From NCBI GenBank assembly GCA_011526105.1, contig WYAZ01000183.1:44397-108396 (forward strand): DNA of 64,000 bases, given 5' to 3'. The notes under the pieces were generated by a model. The model worked only from the letters and a program-made list of their open reading frames with translations, ran no database searches and was not told the origin of the DNA. Source of the DNA: Deltaproteobacteria bacterium. GTDB taxonomy: Bacteria; Myxococcota; Kuafuiibacteriia; Kuafuiibacteriales; Kuafuiibacteriaceae. A program made the translations under genes and the position numbers. Below are positions 26,103 through 37,321 of the stretch, piece after piece; position 1 is the stretch's first letter, and each line of letters opens with the position of its first letter.

Positions 26103-27182
26103 GTGGTGATTGCCGAGCATCTGACCCTTCAGGGCAACCCGTCTGGAGGTGTGCTGGGGCGTCTCGTCCGGGTCTGTGCCTCTCAAGGGCTCGATTCAAT
26201 GGCGGCCGAACTCGATCGGATGAGCGAGTTCATCGGCGCCGACCTCTCGTTGGTCGAGGCCGAGCTTCGTGAACGCCCGATGAGGCTCGATGTCGTAGGT
26301 CGTGCGGCCCACCAGCTCTTGTCCGTGGGCGGCAAACGACTCCGGCCGCTGTCGGTGCTGCTCGCCGCGCGAATGGGTTCGGGCTTTGGCCCGGCGGTGC
26401 AGCACCTCGCGGTGGCGGTGGAACTCGTGCACAACGCCACGCTGCTTCACGACGACGTGGTGGATCAGGGCGAGACCCGTCGTGGAAGCTCGACCGCGCG
26501 CATGATCTACGGCAACGCGGCCTCGGTCTTTGCCGGCGATTGGCTTCTCGTCGAGGCGCTGCGCCGGGTGCACCAGGCGGGTGTGCCCGAGCTGCTCGAC
26601 CGCTTGCTCGATGTCATCGATGCGATGATCACCGCCGAAGCCCAGCAGCTCGAGAACCGAGGCTCGTTTCGTCTCGATCTCGCCACCTACGACGCGATCA
26701 TCCTCGGCAAGACGGCGTCTCTGTTCGAGTGGGCGCTCTTCGCGGGGGCGCGTGCGGGTGGACTCTCATCCTCGGAGGCGCAGGCGCTGGCAACCTACGG
26801 TCGGGAGCTCGGGTTGGCCTTTCAGATCGTGGACGACGTGCTGGACGTCGAGGGCAGCCTCACCGACACCCAGAAGTCTCCGCTGGCCGATGTGCGCGAG
26901 GGTAAGCTCACCTTTCCGCTGATCGTGGCGGCTGCCCGAGAGCCCAGAGTGGTGTCGCTGCTGAGAGAGATCGCGGCGATCCCCGAAGGGAGCGCGCTGC
27001 CGCCCGAGGCTCGCCAAGCCTTACTCGCGGCCCTCGAACGCACCGGCGGCCTCGAGGAGGGTAAGAGGCGAGCTCGGTCGCACGTTCAGGCCGCGCGCGA
27101 CGCTCTCTCTCGTTTCCCCGAGAGCAGCCGAAAGAGCGCGCTGCTCTTCGTATCGGAAGCCGCGGTTTCGCGGGTGGGTTGA
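26103..27182 (+). CDS. Long-chain polyprenyl diphosphate synthase
   Basis: A 359-residue trans-prenyltransferase that extends farnesyl diphosphate with isopentenyl diphosphate. The first Asp-rich motif is DDVVD (117-121) and the second DDVLD (244-248). Ala112, five residues before the first motif, leaves the chain pocket open, which fits a long product such as C35-C40. The GTG at 26103 has GGAGG five bases upstream and is preferred over an internal ATG. As first gene of the operon, it most likely makes the menaquinone side chain. Confidence 0.88.
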   Translation: MVIAEHLTLQGNPSGGVLGRLVRVCASQGLDSMAAELDRMSEFIGADLSLVEAELRERPMRLDVVGRAAHQLLSVGGKRLRPLSVLLAARMGSGFGPAVQHLAVAVELVHNATLLHDDVVDQGETRRGSSTARMIYGNAASVFAGDWLLVEALRRVHQAGVPELLDRLLDVIDAMITAEAQQLENRGSFRLDLATYDAIILGKTASLFEWALFAGARAGGLSSSEAQALATYGRELGLAFQIVDDVLDVEGSLTDTQKSPLADVREGKLTFPLIVAAAREPRVVSLLREIAAIPEGSALPPEARQALLAALERTGGLEEGKRRARSHVQAARDALSRFPESSRKSALLFVSEAAVSRVG

Positions 27183-27207
27183 GGAGTGGTGTGCATGAGG
27201 TCTCGAG

Positions 27208-28413
27208 ATGAGTTCTGAAGATCCCCGTCCGACCAGCCGAATCCCTGGTTTCTACGAGCTGCCGGTGCGCGAGCGCATCGCGCGGCTCGTCGAACACGGC
27301 CTGCTCTCGCCGGAGAGCGCTCAGCTCCTCACGCGCGGGGCCTTGCCGGTGGAGGTGGCGGATCGGATGAGCGAGAATGTCCTCGCCTGTCATGCGCTGC
27401 CCCTGTCGGTGGGCCTCAACTTCCGCGTCAACCAGCGGGACTACGTGGTCCCGATGGCGGTCGAGGAGCCGTCGATTGTCGCCGCTGCCTCGAATGCAGC
27501 GCGGCTGGTGCGCATCTCGGGGGGCTTTGTGGCTGAGGCCGACCCGCCCATCATGACCGCCCAGATCTCCCTCGATGGGGTGCCTCAGCCCGAGCAGGCT
27601 CGGGCGCGGATCCACGCCGAGAAGGCGCGCTGGCTCGAAGCCGCCGACCGCGTCATCCCGAGCATGGTCGAGCGGGGTGGCGGGGCGAGTGATCTCGAGG
27701 TTCGCGTTCTGGAGCCTGAGAGCGGGATGCTCGTGGTGCACGTCTACGTCCACGTGGGAGACGCCATGGGCGCCAACCTCGTCGACACCGTCGCCGAGTA
27801 TCTCGCCCCGCTGCTCGTCGCCGAGATTGGCGGTGAAGTCGGACTGCGTATTCTCAGCAATCTTCCGCTGCGGCGGTGCGTCCGGGTGGAGTGCCAGGTG
27901 AGCTCCGAGGCACTGGGCGGGGATCGGCTCGCGGATCGGATCGTTCGGGCGAGTCGCTTCGCAGAGCTCGATGTCTTCCGCGGCGTCACCCACAACAAGG
28001 GCATCATGAACGGGGTCGACGCGGTCGCGTTGGCCCTCGGTCAAGACTGGCGCGCGATCGAGGCGGGCGCCCACGCTTACGCCTCCTTGTCCGGCCGCTA
28101 TCGCCCGCTCGCGGTCTGGACGCGCAGCGAAGACGGCGTGGTGGGTCGGCTCGAGATGCCGCTCGCGGTGGCCACCGTCGGTGGCTCCACCCGGGTCCAT
28201 GCGGGGGTTCGGGCCGCCTTCGAGATCCTTCGGGTCCAGGACGCACGCGAACTCGCCACGGTGATGGCTGCGGTGGGCCTTGCATCCAACTTGGCTGCGC
28301 TCAAAGCGCTGGCGGGGGAGGGCATCCAGAAGGGCCACATGAAGCTGCACCGAAGAAAGGAAGCCGCTTCGACCGAAGCGGGCATCGAACGCAGCGAACG
28401 GAGTGGGGCGTGA
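27208..28413 (+). CDS. Hydroxymethylglutaryl-CoA reductase, class II type
   Basis: A 401-residue enzyme interconverting HMG-CoA and mevalonate. Conserved elements are VPMAVEEPSIVAAAS (catalytic Glu at 86-87), GDAMGANLVDT (nucleotide and catalytic Asp region), THNKGIMNG (catalytic Lys) and the C-terminal GIQKGHMKLH (catalytic His377). Length and motif forms fit class II, usually NADH- or NADPH-dependent bacterial enzymes. Placed between polyprenyl synthase and men genes, it implies the organism makes isoprenoids through mevalonate and feeds them into quinone synthesis. It starts at ATG 27208 with GAGG upstream. Confidence 0.9.
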   Translation: MSSEDPRPTSRIPGFYELPVRERIARLVEHGLLSPESAQLLTRGALPVEVADRMSENVLACHALPLSVGLNFRVNQRDYVVPMAVEEPSIVAAASNAARLVRISGGFVAEADPPIMTAQISLDGVPQPEQARARIHAEKARWLEAADRVIPSMVERGGGASDLEVRVLEPESGMLVVHVYVHVGDAMGANLVDTVAEYLAPLLVAEIGGEVGLRILSNLPLRRCVRVECQVSSEALGGDRLADRIVRASRFAELDVFRGVTHNKGIMNGVDAVALALGQDWRAIEAGAHAYASLSGRYRPLAVWTRSEDGVVGRLEMPLAVATVGGSTRVHAGVRAAFEILRVQDARELATVMAAVGLASNLAALKALAGEGIQKGHMKLHRRKEAASTEAGIERSERSGA

Positions 28414-29126
28414 GCGGGCTTCAGGCCGAGGAGGCGCCGCGTCCCGGCTCGGGCGCGATGTTCGATCGAATCGCGCCTCGATACGACCTCTTGAACCGTG
28501 TGCTCTCGTTCGGCGTCGACCAGAGCTGGCGCAGAAAGACGGTACAAGCGCTCGAGGTGATTGAAGGCGATCGCGTGCTCGATCTGGCCACTGGTACCGC
28601 CGATCTCGCGATCTCGATCGCGAAGTCGACGCCAGCGCTCGAAGTCGTAGGTCTCGACCCTTCCGCCGGCATGCTCGACTGCGGACAGGAGAAGGTTCAG
28701 CGGGCCGGCCTCTCGTCTCGTGTCCGGCTCGCGCGCGGCGAGGCCGAGCACATCCCTTTCGAAGACGCTTCCTTTCGAGCCGCGAGCATCGCGTTTGGGA
28801 TTCGCAACGTCGCCGACCGCAGCCGCGGGTTGTCCGAGCTCCACCGCGTGCTTGCACCCGGTGGACGTCTCGCGGTGCTGGAGCTCTCGGAGCCCCGAAG
28901 CGGAGTTCTCGGGCCGCTTGCTCGCTTCCACATTCGCACCCTCGTGCCTTGGCTGGGTGCGATGTTGTCGGGTCAGCGCGAGTACCGCTACCTGCAGACC
29001 TCCATCGCTGCCTTTCCCCCGCCGGATGACTTCGCGGAGATGATGCGAACCGCCGGGTTCGAAGTGACGAAGGTCGAGCGTCTGACCTTCGGGGTGGCCG
29101 TGCTCTATGTCGGGGTCCGGCGATGA
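28410..29126 (+). CDS. menG: Demethylmenaquinone methyltransferase
   Basis: A 238-residue SAM methyltransferase for the last step of menaquinone synthesis (UbiE/MenG family). MFDRIAPRYDLLNRVLSFG and VLDLATGTADLAIS are signature motifs, and GIRNVADRSRGLSELHRVL is the family-specific third motif. Start GTG 28410 overlaps the HMG-CoA reductase stop by GTGA. A ubiquinone role is less likely because the neighbours make menaquinone. Confidence 0.92.
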   Translation: MSGLQAEEAPRPGSGAMFDRIAPRYDLLNRVLSFGVDQSWRRKTVQALEVIEGDRVLDLATGTADLAISIAKSTPALEVVGLDPSAGMLDCGQEKVQRAGLSSRVRLARGEAEHIPFEDASFRAASIAFGIRNVADRSRGLSELHRVLAPGGRLAVLELSEPRSGVLGPLARFHIRTLVPWLGAMLSGQREYRYLQTSIAAFPPPDDFAEMMRTAGFEVTKVERLTFGVAVLYVGVRR

Positions 29127-30478
29127 TCGCGCCCGCGCTGCGCCTCCATGGCGAACTCGAGCTCGAACTCGAGCGTGTGCTCGCGGCGCGTCGTGGTCAC
29201 GCGTTCGTGCTTGAAATCCCGGCGCCCGTCGGAGTGGGGCTTCAGCTCTTTGACGGTCCCGAGCTCGAGGCCGCCTACTTCGAAGCGCCCGGTGAGATCC
29301 TGCTCGTCGGGCTCGGGGTCGCTCGCCAGGCCACGGCCTCCGGCCCGAAGCGCTTCGAAGCGGTGCGCCGAGAGCTGGAGCCGGAGCTCGCGAAGCTGGC
29401 CAGTGCGTGCGGGCTGGGCTCCCTCTCAGGGCGACCGCTGGCCCTTGGCGGGTTCGCCTTCGAGGATGCGCTCCCCGCCGAGGATCCCTGGCAGCCCTTC
29501 GGGGCGGCTCGAGTGGTCGTGCCGCGCTGGTTGTACCGCGTGGAGAACCGATCGGCCTCTCTTTGTCGCGTGGTGGAGGGCGACGAAGACGCCCAAATGA
29601 TCCTCCTGGAGTACGAGCAGCTCCTTCAGAGGCTCCGGCGACCGGGGCGGGCGATTCGCGTCTCGGCGCGAAGGCTGGAGGCGGAGGAGGTCTCGTCAGG
29701 CCTCGAAGAGAAGATCGAGCGCGCGCGTGGGCTCATTCGAGATCGCGTGTTCGAGAAGGTTGTTCTGGCGCAGCAGCGAAGGTACGAACTCGATGCGCAC
29801 AGCTCGGCCGGTGATGTGCTCGCGAACCTCGGGGCGCCCGATGACGGCGCGGTGCGTTTCGGCTTTCGCGTGGGCACGTCTACCTTCGTAGGGTCCACGC
29901 CGGAGCGTCTGGTCGCGAAGCGTGGAGCCACCGTCGAGACAGAGGCGGTGGCGGGCTCGGTCGTCTGGGACGGGGTCGCCACGGAGCAGCACCTGCTACA
30001 CAGCCGTAAGGACCTCGACGAACAGAGCTTCGTGTCGCGATTCATCCAGGAAGCCCTCGAGGGGGTGAGCACGAAGGTGGTCGCGAGCGAGTCGCCGCAC
30101 ATCCGACGCCTGGCGCACGTGGGCCACCTCGTGACACGCCTCGAGGCCGAGGTTGATCCGCAGCTTCACATCCTCGACGTCGCCCGAAGGCTGCATCCCA
30201 CCCCGGCGGTGGCCGGCACCCCGACTGGCCCTGCGGTCGAGTTCATTCGAGCGCACGAAGGCTTCACGCGTGGATGGTACGCCGGTGCGGTGGGTTGGTT
30301 CGACGCGGCCGGGGACGGCGAGTTTCGAGTTGCGCTGCGCTCTGGGCTCATCGCCGGTCGCAGCGTGGGTGTCTTCGCGGGTGCGGGCATCGTGCGGGAC
30401 TCGGAACCCGCCAAAGAACTGCGGGAGATCGACTCGAAGCACAAGAACATGAAGTCGGCGATCGGGGCCGAGTCGTGA
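29123..30478 (+). CDS. menF: Isochorismate synthase
   Basis: A 451-residue chorismate-binding enzyme that commits chorismate to menaquinone synthesis. The C-terminal catalytic domain has FVGSTPERLV, a Lys-rich KVVLAQQRR strand, HPTPAVAGTP, AVGWFDAAGDGEF and AGAGIVRDSEPAKEL, all typical of the MenF/EntC family. It overlaps menG upstream by ATGA and menD downstream by GTGA. Salicylate or siderophore use is unlikely in this operon. Confidence 0.92.
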   Translation: MIAPALRLHGELELELERVLAARRGHAFVLEIPAPVGVGLQLFDGPELEAAYFEAPGEILLVGLGVARQATASGPKRFEAVRRELEPELAKLASACGLGSLSGRPLALGGFAFEDALPAEDPWQPFGAARVVVPRWLYRVENRSASLCRVVEGDEDAQMILLEYEQLLQRLRRPGRAIRVSARRLEAEEVSSGLEEKIERARGLIRDRVFEKVVLAQQRRYELDAHSSAGDVLANLGAPDDGAVRFGFRVGTSTFVGSTPERLVAKRGATVETEAVAGSVVWDGVATEQHLLHSRKDLDEQSFVSRFIQEALEGVSTKVVASESPHIRRLAHVGHLVTRLEAEVDPQLHILDVARRLHPTPAVAGTPTGPAVEFIRAHEGFTRGWYAGAVGWFDAAGDGEFRVALRSGLIAGRSVGVFAGAGIVRDSEPAKELREIDSKHKNMKSAIGAES

Positions 30479-32204
30479 GCGCGACTCGGTGGGCGAATAC
30501 GCTCTTGTCTGCGCTGGCAGGCGGCGGGGTACGCCGGGTCGTCGTGAGTCCTGGCTCACGTTCGACGCCACTTGTGCACGCGGCCGCGATCACGCCAGGG
30601 CTACGCGTCTATTCCATCATCGACGAGAGGAGCGCCGGCTTCTTCGCGATCGGGCAGGCTCGCGTCACCGGCGAGCCCACCTTGCTCATCGCCACTTCGG
30701 GCAGCGCCGCTGCACACTACTTGCCCGCGGTCATGGAGGCGAAACACGCGGACCTCCCGCTGTTGATCCTGACCGCGGACCGCCCGTTTGAGCTTCAAAA
30801 CGCGGGTGCATCCCAGACCACCGATCAGCTTCATCTCTACGGTCGGTTCGTGCGCCGCTTCTTCGAGCTCGGGACCCCAGAGGAGGATGAGGGCGCGCTC
30901 GCAGGCCTCGCTCACCTGGCCGCGCGCGCGGTGCGCGTCGCGATGGAGGAACGTGGACCGGTTCACATCAACGCGCGTTTTCGAAAGCCCCTCGAGCCGA
31001 GCCCGCCAGAACACACGACCGAATCGGCCGCAGTTCAACCCCGGGCCGCGGCAGGGCGGAGCCTTCGGGTTCCCTCTCGCGGCCAGGTCGAGGCCCTCGC
31101 AGAGCGCGTGCTCGCCTCGGAGAGGCCGCTCATCGTGGCCGGGCCCGCGTCGATTCAGGAAGCTCCAGAACCCGCTGTGGTGGGGGCGCTCGCTCGCCGA
31201 CTCGGGGCGCCGATCCTCGCGGAGGCGACGAGTCAGCTGCGTTTTGCGGACCTCGGTCCGGGCGTGATCCGGGCGGACCGATTCGACCTCTATCTCGATC
31301 TGCCGGGCGCGTTCGCGGCGGTGGCGCCCGACCTGGTGCTCGAACTCGGGCGCACCCCCACCTCCGGCAGCTACGCGCGATACCTCGCCGGACGCTCCGG
31401 GCTCGCGCGCGTCGTGGTCGGCCCCGCGCCGGATGCGGATCCGATGGGGCACGCAGACTTCGTCTTTCAGACCGATCTTTCGCCGACCTTGTCCATGCTA
31501 GTGGACGCGGTCGGACGGGGGTTGGGGCGCTCCGAGTGGGCCTCGCGCTTTTCGGCTCTCGAGGCGAGGGCCGAGGGGGCGCTCCAAGGGTTCGTGGCCG
31601 AACGCAGCGGTCTGGGCGAACTCGAGGTCGTGCGGGCGCTCTTCGAGGTCCTGCCTCCCGACGCGTTGCTCATGCTCGGCAATAGCCTGCCGCTTCGCCA
31701 CGTCGATCGCTGGACAACGGGCGCTGAGGCCCGCGTGTCGGTCCTCTCGCAGCGTGGACTGTCGGGGATCGATGGACTGATCTCCGGGGCCGCCGGCAGC
31801 GCCGCGGCCAGCGGTCGCCCGCTGCTGCTCCTCGTCGGTGATGTGAGCTTTCTGCATGACCTCGGAGGGCTCCTCGCGGCGCGACTCGTGAACACGCCGC
31901 TCGTGTTGCTCGTCATCCACAACGACGGTGGGCGCATCTTCGAGGAACTCCCGATCGGACGGAGTCCGGTTGCGGCGCCACACCTCGAGCTCTGGACCAC
32001 ACCGCATGGCGTCGCCTTCGGGGGCGCCGCGCAGAGTTTTGGGATCCCGCACATCCGAGCCTGCATGGTCAGCGAACTGAAGGCGGGTCTCGAGCAGGCG
32101 CTCGTCCGCTCCGGCCCTTCGATCATCGAAGCCGTTGTGCCCCCGGGGGACGCTGAGGCCACGTGGCGTCACGTGCGCGAGCGGCTGGAAGCGGGGGCTG
32201 TCTC

Positions 32205-32208
<4 letters not shown>
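30475..32208 (+). CDS. menD: SEPHCHC synthase (2-succinyl-5-enolpyruvyl-6-hydroxy-3-cyclohexene-1-carboxylate synthase)
   Basis: A 577-residue thiamine-diphosphate enzyme that adds 2-oxoglutarate-derived succinic semialdehyde to isochorismate. The N-terminal VVSPGSRSTPLVHAA and DERSAGFFAIGQAR are MenD signatures. The C-terminal cofactor site reads GDVSFLHDLGGL with NDGGRIFEELP. Start GTG 30475 overlaps the menF stop by GTGA; the open frame extends upstream through menF but has no coding character there. Confidence 0.93.
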
Positions 32209-33106
<898 letters not shown>

Positions 33107-33110
<4 letters not shown>

Positions 33111-34165
33111 AGATCCTCCGGGACGGCTCCTGGCGCTCGTGCGTGGAGTTCCCGCGAGGTACAAAAGACGCGCTCCGCGACCACCGTCGCCGGGAGAGCC
33201 TGATCATTTGCCTCCGCGACCAGGACGGGCGGCGAGGGCTGGGCGAGGCCGCACCTCTTTTGAACCTCAGCAGAGAGAGTCTGGACGAAGTGGAAGGGAT
33301 CCTCGGCGCTCTGCCCGAGTCGTGGACGGTGGGTGATCTGTCGAGTCTGGCCTCGGTCTCGGACTGCGAGGTGCTGAGGGGCGAGCTTCCTCCCTCTCTT
33401 CGGTTTGCGCTCGAGACGGCGTTGGTCGATCTCGGAGCGCGCCGGGCGGGGCAGGCTTTCGAGTACGCGCTCGGGGGTCCGGCGAAAGAGCGTCAGTCGA
33501 CCGCTCGCCTCGTGACGGAGCCCGCCGCGCTGGATGGCATCGAGCTGGAACCAGGAGAGGCGGTCAAGGTGAAGGTGGGCTGCGCAGGCGCCCGGACGGA
33601 GGAGCTCGCCGCGCTCCGACGGTTTCGCGCGCGGCTGGGCGCGACGGTCGAAATCCGCCTCGACGTGAACGGCGCTTGGTCACCGGTCGAGTGGGCGGCG
33701 AGCCGGTCCGAGCTCGAGGCCTTGGCGCTGGCGTGGGTGGAAGATCCGGTGGACCCCAGATCATGGATCGAACTGCCCGAGACGAACGTCCCGCTGGCGC
33801 TCGACGCCCCGCTCGTCGACGCGCCGCCGAAGCTTCTCGCCCGACTGCTCCAGCGCGCGGACGTGGCCGCCGTGGTTCTCAAACCGACCTTGCTCGGGGG
33901 TCTCGCACGAGCTCGGGCCACGGCCAAACACGCGGAACAGCTTGGTCTCGAGGTGGTCTACAGCCACGCCTACGAAGGGCCGGTGGGTTACTCGGCGATC
34001 GCGGCGGCGTCGCTCGCGGACGCTGGCGCTCGACCCGCGGCTGGACTCGGTCCTCACCCCGGGCTCGGCCGCTTCCGCGAGACGCTCGAACGTCTGCGCG
34101 GCCAGGTCCTGGTGTCGGGGGCACGCGCGGGGCTCGGCCTAGAGATGGAGGACCTTCTACAGTGA
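33107..34165 (+). CDS. menC: o-Succinylbenzoate synthase
   Basis: A 352-residue enolase-superfamily enzyme that dehydrates SHCHC to o-succinylbenzoate. The barrel shows the catalytic VKVKVG lysines (about residue 150), the metal ligands in RLDVNGAW, VEDP and ALDAP, and the second lysine in VVLKPTLLGG. SHCHC is normally supplied by MenH, which is not in the window. It overlaps menA by ATGA and menE by GTGA. Confidence 0.92.
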
Positions 34166-35592
34166 GCGACCTCTCGGTGTTCTCCGCCGCGACCGAATGC
34201 CCGTCGTCGACCGCGCTGGTGTGCGCGGAGGGTACCCTCAGCTACTTCGATCTCGCGCAGCGGGTACGAGAACGCATAGAGGCCCTGGAAGCGCGCGGTA
34301 CCTCGGCGCCGGGCCGCGCGTTTGGGCTGAGCCCGAGTCCGACGCTCGAGAGTCTGGTCTCGATCTACGCGTCCTTTGAACTCGGGCGACCGCTCGTGCT
34401 TCTTCATCCTCGACTCACCGCAGCCGAGCGCGCACGAGCCCTGAGCCGAGTGCCTGGTCTCGTGGATCTCGACGCGTCGAGCACCGGGATCGAGTCGAGC
34501 GCGGGCTTTCCTTGGGAGCTCGACGCCGCCGAACGCGGGGACGAGCGCGCCCTCGCGCTGTTCTTCACCTCGGGAACCAGCGGGCGGCCGAAGCTCGCGG
34601 TGCTCTCCCGGCGCGCGTTCATGCGGTCCGCCCAGATGAGCGCCTCGAAACTTCGCTCGTGCGCACGCGATCGATGGCTCCTCTCGATTCCGCTCGCGCA
34701 TGTGGGTGGTCTGTCGATCCTGACGCGAAGCCTGATGGCTCGAGGAGCGATCGTGCTGCCTTCGCTTGCGGACTCGTTTGATCCGAACCGTGCCGTGGCT
34801 GATCTGTTCCGCCACGAGGTCACGCTCGTCTCCTGGGTGCCCACCATGCTCGAGCGAGTGCTGGAGGCCGGCCTTACGCCGCCCGCCGCCCTTCGGACCG
34901 TGCTCCTCGGAGGCGCACCCGCCCGTTCGCGAACGCTCGAGAGCGCGGCCCGCGCCGGCTGGCCGATCGTGGTGACCTACGGCCTCACCGAGGCCTGCTC
35001 TCAGGTGAGCACGACGCCGCTCGGGCATTGCGCGGCCGCGGGCATGGGCTCCGGTCACCCGCTCCACGGAGTGGATCTTCGGATTGTAGACGGTGAGATC
35101 TGGATCCGAGGGGCGAACCTCTCCTCGGGATACCTCGAGGGTGAGAGCGTCCTCCCGATCACGGATGACGAAGGCTGGTTCGCCACCGGCGACCTCGGAC
35201 GCCTCGATGAGTTTGGACGTCTGCACGTCGACGCGCGCCGCACGGACCTCATCCTGAGCGGGGGCGAGAACCTCTATCCGCGCGAGATCGAGTTGGCCTT
35301 CGAGGCGCAGGTGGGCGTGTCGGAGGTTCTCGTCGTCGGCGTGCAAGACGAACAATGGGGCGAGCGCCCCGTGGCCCTCGTCGTGCCGAACCGCGACTAC
35401 GACGAGTCCACGGTTCGCCTCGGCCTCGAACGCGCCCTCGCGAGCCACAAGCGGCCGAAAGTGTGGCTTCTGGCCGAAGCGCTCCCGCGGAACGCGCTGG
35501 GCAAGCTCGACCGAGTCCGAGCCCGGGCGCTCGCCGAGACCGAGCTGGCCCAGTCTCGGAAGAGCGCGACAAGCCCCGTGCGCCCGGGTTAG
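34162..35592 (+). CDS. menE: o-Succinylbenzoate-CoA ligase
   Basis: A 476-residue adenylate-forming enzyme that activates o-succinylbenzoate for ring closure by MenB. It has FFTSGTSGRPKLAVLS (ATP P-loop), VTYGLTEACSQ, the GWFATGDLGRLD hinge and the C-terminal catalytic Lys in NALGKLDR. Start GTG 34162 overlaps menC by GTGA. It ends the overlapping run of the operon. MenB, the next enzyme, must be encoded elsewhere. Confidence 0.92.
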   Translation: MSDLSVFSAATECPSSTALVCAEGTLSYFDLAQRVRERIEALEARGTSAPGRAFGLSPSPTLESLVSIYASFELGRPLVLLHPRLTAAERARALSRVPGLVDLDASSTGIESSAGFPWELDAAERGDERALALFFTSGTSGRPKLAVLSRRAFMRSAQMSASKLRSCARDRWLLSIPLAHVGGLSILTRSLMARGAIVLPSLADSFDPNRAVADLFRHEVTLVSWVPTMLERVLEAGLTPPAALRTVLLGGAPARSRTLESAARAGWPIVVTYGLTEACSQVSTTPLGHCAAAGMGSGHPLHGVDLRIVDGEIWIRGANLSSGYLEGESVLPITDDEGWFATGDLGRLDEFGRLHVDARRTDLILSGGENLYPREIELAFEAQVGVSEVLVVGVQDEQWGERPVALVVPNRDYDESTVRLGLERALASHKRPKVWLLAEALPRNALGKLDRVRARALAETELAQSRKSATSPVRPG

Positions 35593-35601
35593 GCTCGTTC
35601 G

Positions 35602-36855
35602 GTGCTCCGCTGGCTCGATCGTCTGAGGCTCCCCTCATTTCTCCGGCCCGGCGAATCGAGCTCCGCTTCGTCGGCCTCCGCGACGGCCGTCTCTCGACCG
35701 GAGCTCGATCTGTCTCATCTACCCCTCGTGTCTCCCGCGCTTTCACGCCATGCAGCGGGCCTCGATGAAGCGCCCGGGGCGCGGATCAAGGCGCTCGACG
35801 CGAAAGACACGAGCCGCTACAACACGATCAGATACGTCGCACAGCCCACGCTGCTGACTCCGACCTGCGCGGCCTTCAGGCTCGGTGGACCCGAGGGCAT
35901 CAAGCTCGAGCCCGGGCAGCAGATCCTCCTGGAGATCCCGAAGCAGCTTCGGGGGCGCCCGGTCTATCAAGCCATCATGGAGCATCGTCAGGTCGCCTCC
36001 GAGAAGAGCTCCGCGCTGGGTGGGGGCGAGAAGCCCTGGGACCACACGCCCGGGCTCACCGCGCTTCATTTCTCGGTGGTCTCCGAGTCTAAAGGCCAGA
36101 GCTGGCGCTACTGGCATGCGCCCTGGGGGTCGAGCGGCGCCGAGGGTGGAAAGTACGCCGAGCTCAGGCCGGATTGGGAGTCGGAGTCGCACTTCGACTT
36201 CGCCAAGAACGGCACGGTGGCGGTCGAGGGCGGCGACCTGCACAAGGAGGTCATTTGTATCGATGGGCTGCGCCTTCGCGGCGTGGGCAAGGACCCCACC
36301 TTCATCCGACAGGTGTTGGTCACCTTCGCTCCGCCCAAGCCCGATCACGTCGAGGAGCATTGCTTCACTCCAAAGACCAAGATCGGCGATCTCCTCACGA
36401 CAAAAGGGCAGAACCTGGCCAAGGATCGAGAGAAGGGAACCTTCCCCGGTGCCCTCGTCCTTTACGACGGGGGCGCAGATGCGGGCGGGGCGAGCCCTCT
36501 GCCCGCGGGCTGGCTGCACGAGGCGGGACAGCTCCGCGTCCCTCTCCGCGTCGGTGTCTATCTGGCCGGGGTCGAGATCGCGTGCGGTGACACCAAACCC
36601 GATGGGCTTCCCAACTCGGACGGCGACATCGGCACCCAGGGGCATTCGAAACTCCGCATCGGCTTGCTTCCCGCCGGGGCGGCGGAGCCGGAGTGGCTGA
36701 TGGAGGATCACGGCGTGCCTCCGCAGGGGGTCCTCTTCGCGGGCCCATCGAAGCACAGACGACTCGAGGCCGAGGATCAGCTCATCCTTGGGGCGAGCGT
36801 GGACCCCACGTACGTGATGGCGCTTCGTCTCAGCTATCGCGACGAGCCATGGTGA
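35602..36855 (+). CDS. Unknown protein, paralog of the gene at 228
   Basis: A 417-residue protein starting at GTG 35602, nine bases after menE. The N-terminus is Ser/Ala-rich and probably disordered, without a signal peptide. The body shares landmarks with the protein at 228 in the same order: LGGPEGIKLEPGQ, a FTPKTKIGDLL segment, VEIACGDT, DGDIGTQG, VPPQGVLFAGP and EDQLILGA. Both seem to be two beta-rich units. It may be carried on the menaquinone transcript. Its end overlaps the convergent thioesterase gene by 22 bases. No function is known. Confidence 0.82.
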   Translation: MLRWLDRLRLPSFLRPGESSSASSASATAVSRPELDLSHLPLVSPALSRHAAGLDEAPGARIKALDAKDTSRYNTIRYVAQPTLLTPTCAAFRLGGPEGIKLEPGQQILLEIPKQLRGRPVYQAIMEHRQVASEKSSALGGGEKPWDHTPGLTALHFSVVSESKGQSWRYWHAPWGSSGAEGGKYAELRPDWESESHFDFAKNGTVAVEGGDLHKEVICIDGLRLRGVGKDPTFIRQVLVTFAPPKPDHVEEHCFTPKTKIGDLLTTKGQNLAKDREKGTFPGALVLYDGGADAGGASPLPAGWLHEAGQLRVPLRVGVYLAGVEIACGDTKPDGLPNSDGDIGTQGHSKLRIGLLPAGAAEPEWLMEDHGVPPQGVLFAGPSKHRRLEAEDQLILGASVDPTYVMALRLSYRDEPW

Positions 36856-37316
36856 GCTTCGGCGGAGGCGTCGACGGTAAAAAGCGGTAGGCGCTCGAGC
36901 GCTTGTCGCAGCTCGGGCGGAGCCTCTGTGCGTTCGAAGGTCCGGCGTTGGACGAACACGTGCACCGTAGCCCCCACCGCCTTGTTCTCGCCGCTTCCCA
37001 GGATGCGATAGTAGATGGTGACCTCCGACCGTCCGTCACGACGTCCCACGAGCTGAATCTCGAGCTTCTCGCCGAAGCGGATCGGCCGCAGGAAGTCCGC
37101 CTCCGCATGTTTGATGGGCGCCGCGAAGTCGCCTTTGTCGACCATCGCCGGGAGGTCCGCCCCGGAGTCTTCGAGGAACGCGGCATACGCGTCGTGGAAG
37201 TACGAGATGATGGTCGGGAAGTAGGCGATTCCGGCGGCATCGATCTCCTGGAAGCGGACCGAATGGCGATGTGTAAAGCCCACGTCGATGGCGTCGAGGA
37301 TCTCGCGGCGGTTCAT
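36834..37316 (-). CDS. Hotdog-fold acyl-CoA thioesterase, possibly MenI-like
   Basis: A 160-residue 4HBT-family thioesterase. VRFQEIDAAGIAYFPTIISYFHDA contains the Asp/Gly active-site helix pattern of the YbgC/4-hydroxybenzoyl-CoA thioesterase group. Because it lies beside the men operon, hydrolysis of dihydroxynaphthoyl-CoA is a reasonable guess, and no other thioesterase was found in the window. But it is on the opposite strand and co-directional with the PilZ/DUF4388 gene upstream (stop 37322, start 37316), so it may instead belong with that gene. Confidence 0.8.
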   Translation of the reverse strand: MNRREILDAIDVGFTHRHSVRFQEIDAAGIAYFPTIISYFHDAYAAFLEDSGADLPAMVDKGDFAAPIKHAEADFLRPIRFGEKLEIQLVGRRDGRSEVTIYYRILGSGENKAVGATVHVFVQRRTFERTEAPPELRQALERLPLFTVDASAEAHHGSSR

Positions 37317-37321
37317 GCTTG

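Noticed and set aside
26908..28857. 649-codon minus-strand open frame
   Set aside because: It is antisense to the polyprenyl synthase, HMG-CoA reductase and menG genes; Arg/Pro/Ser-rich shadow composition.
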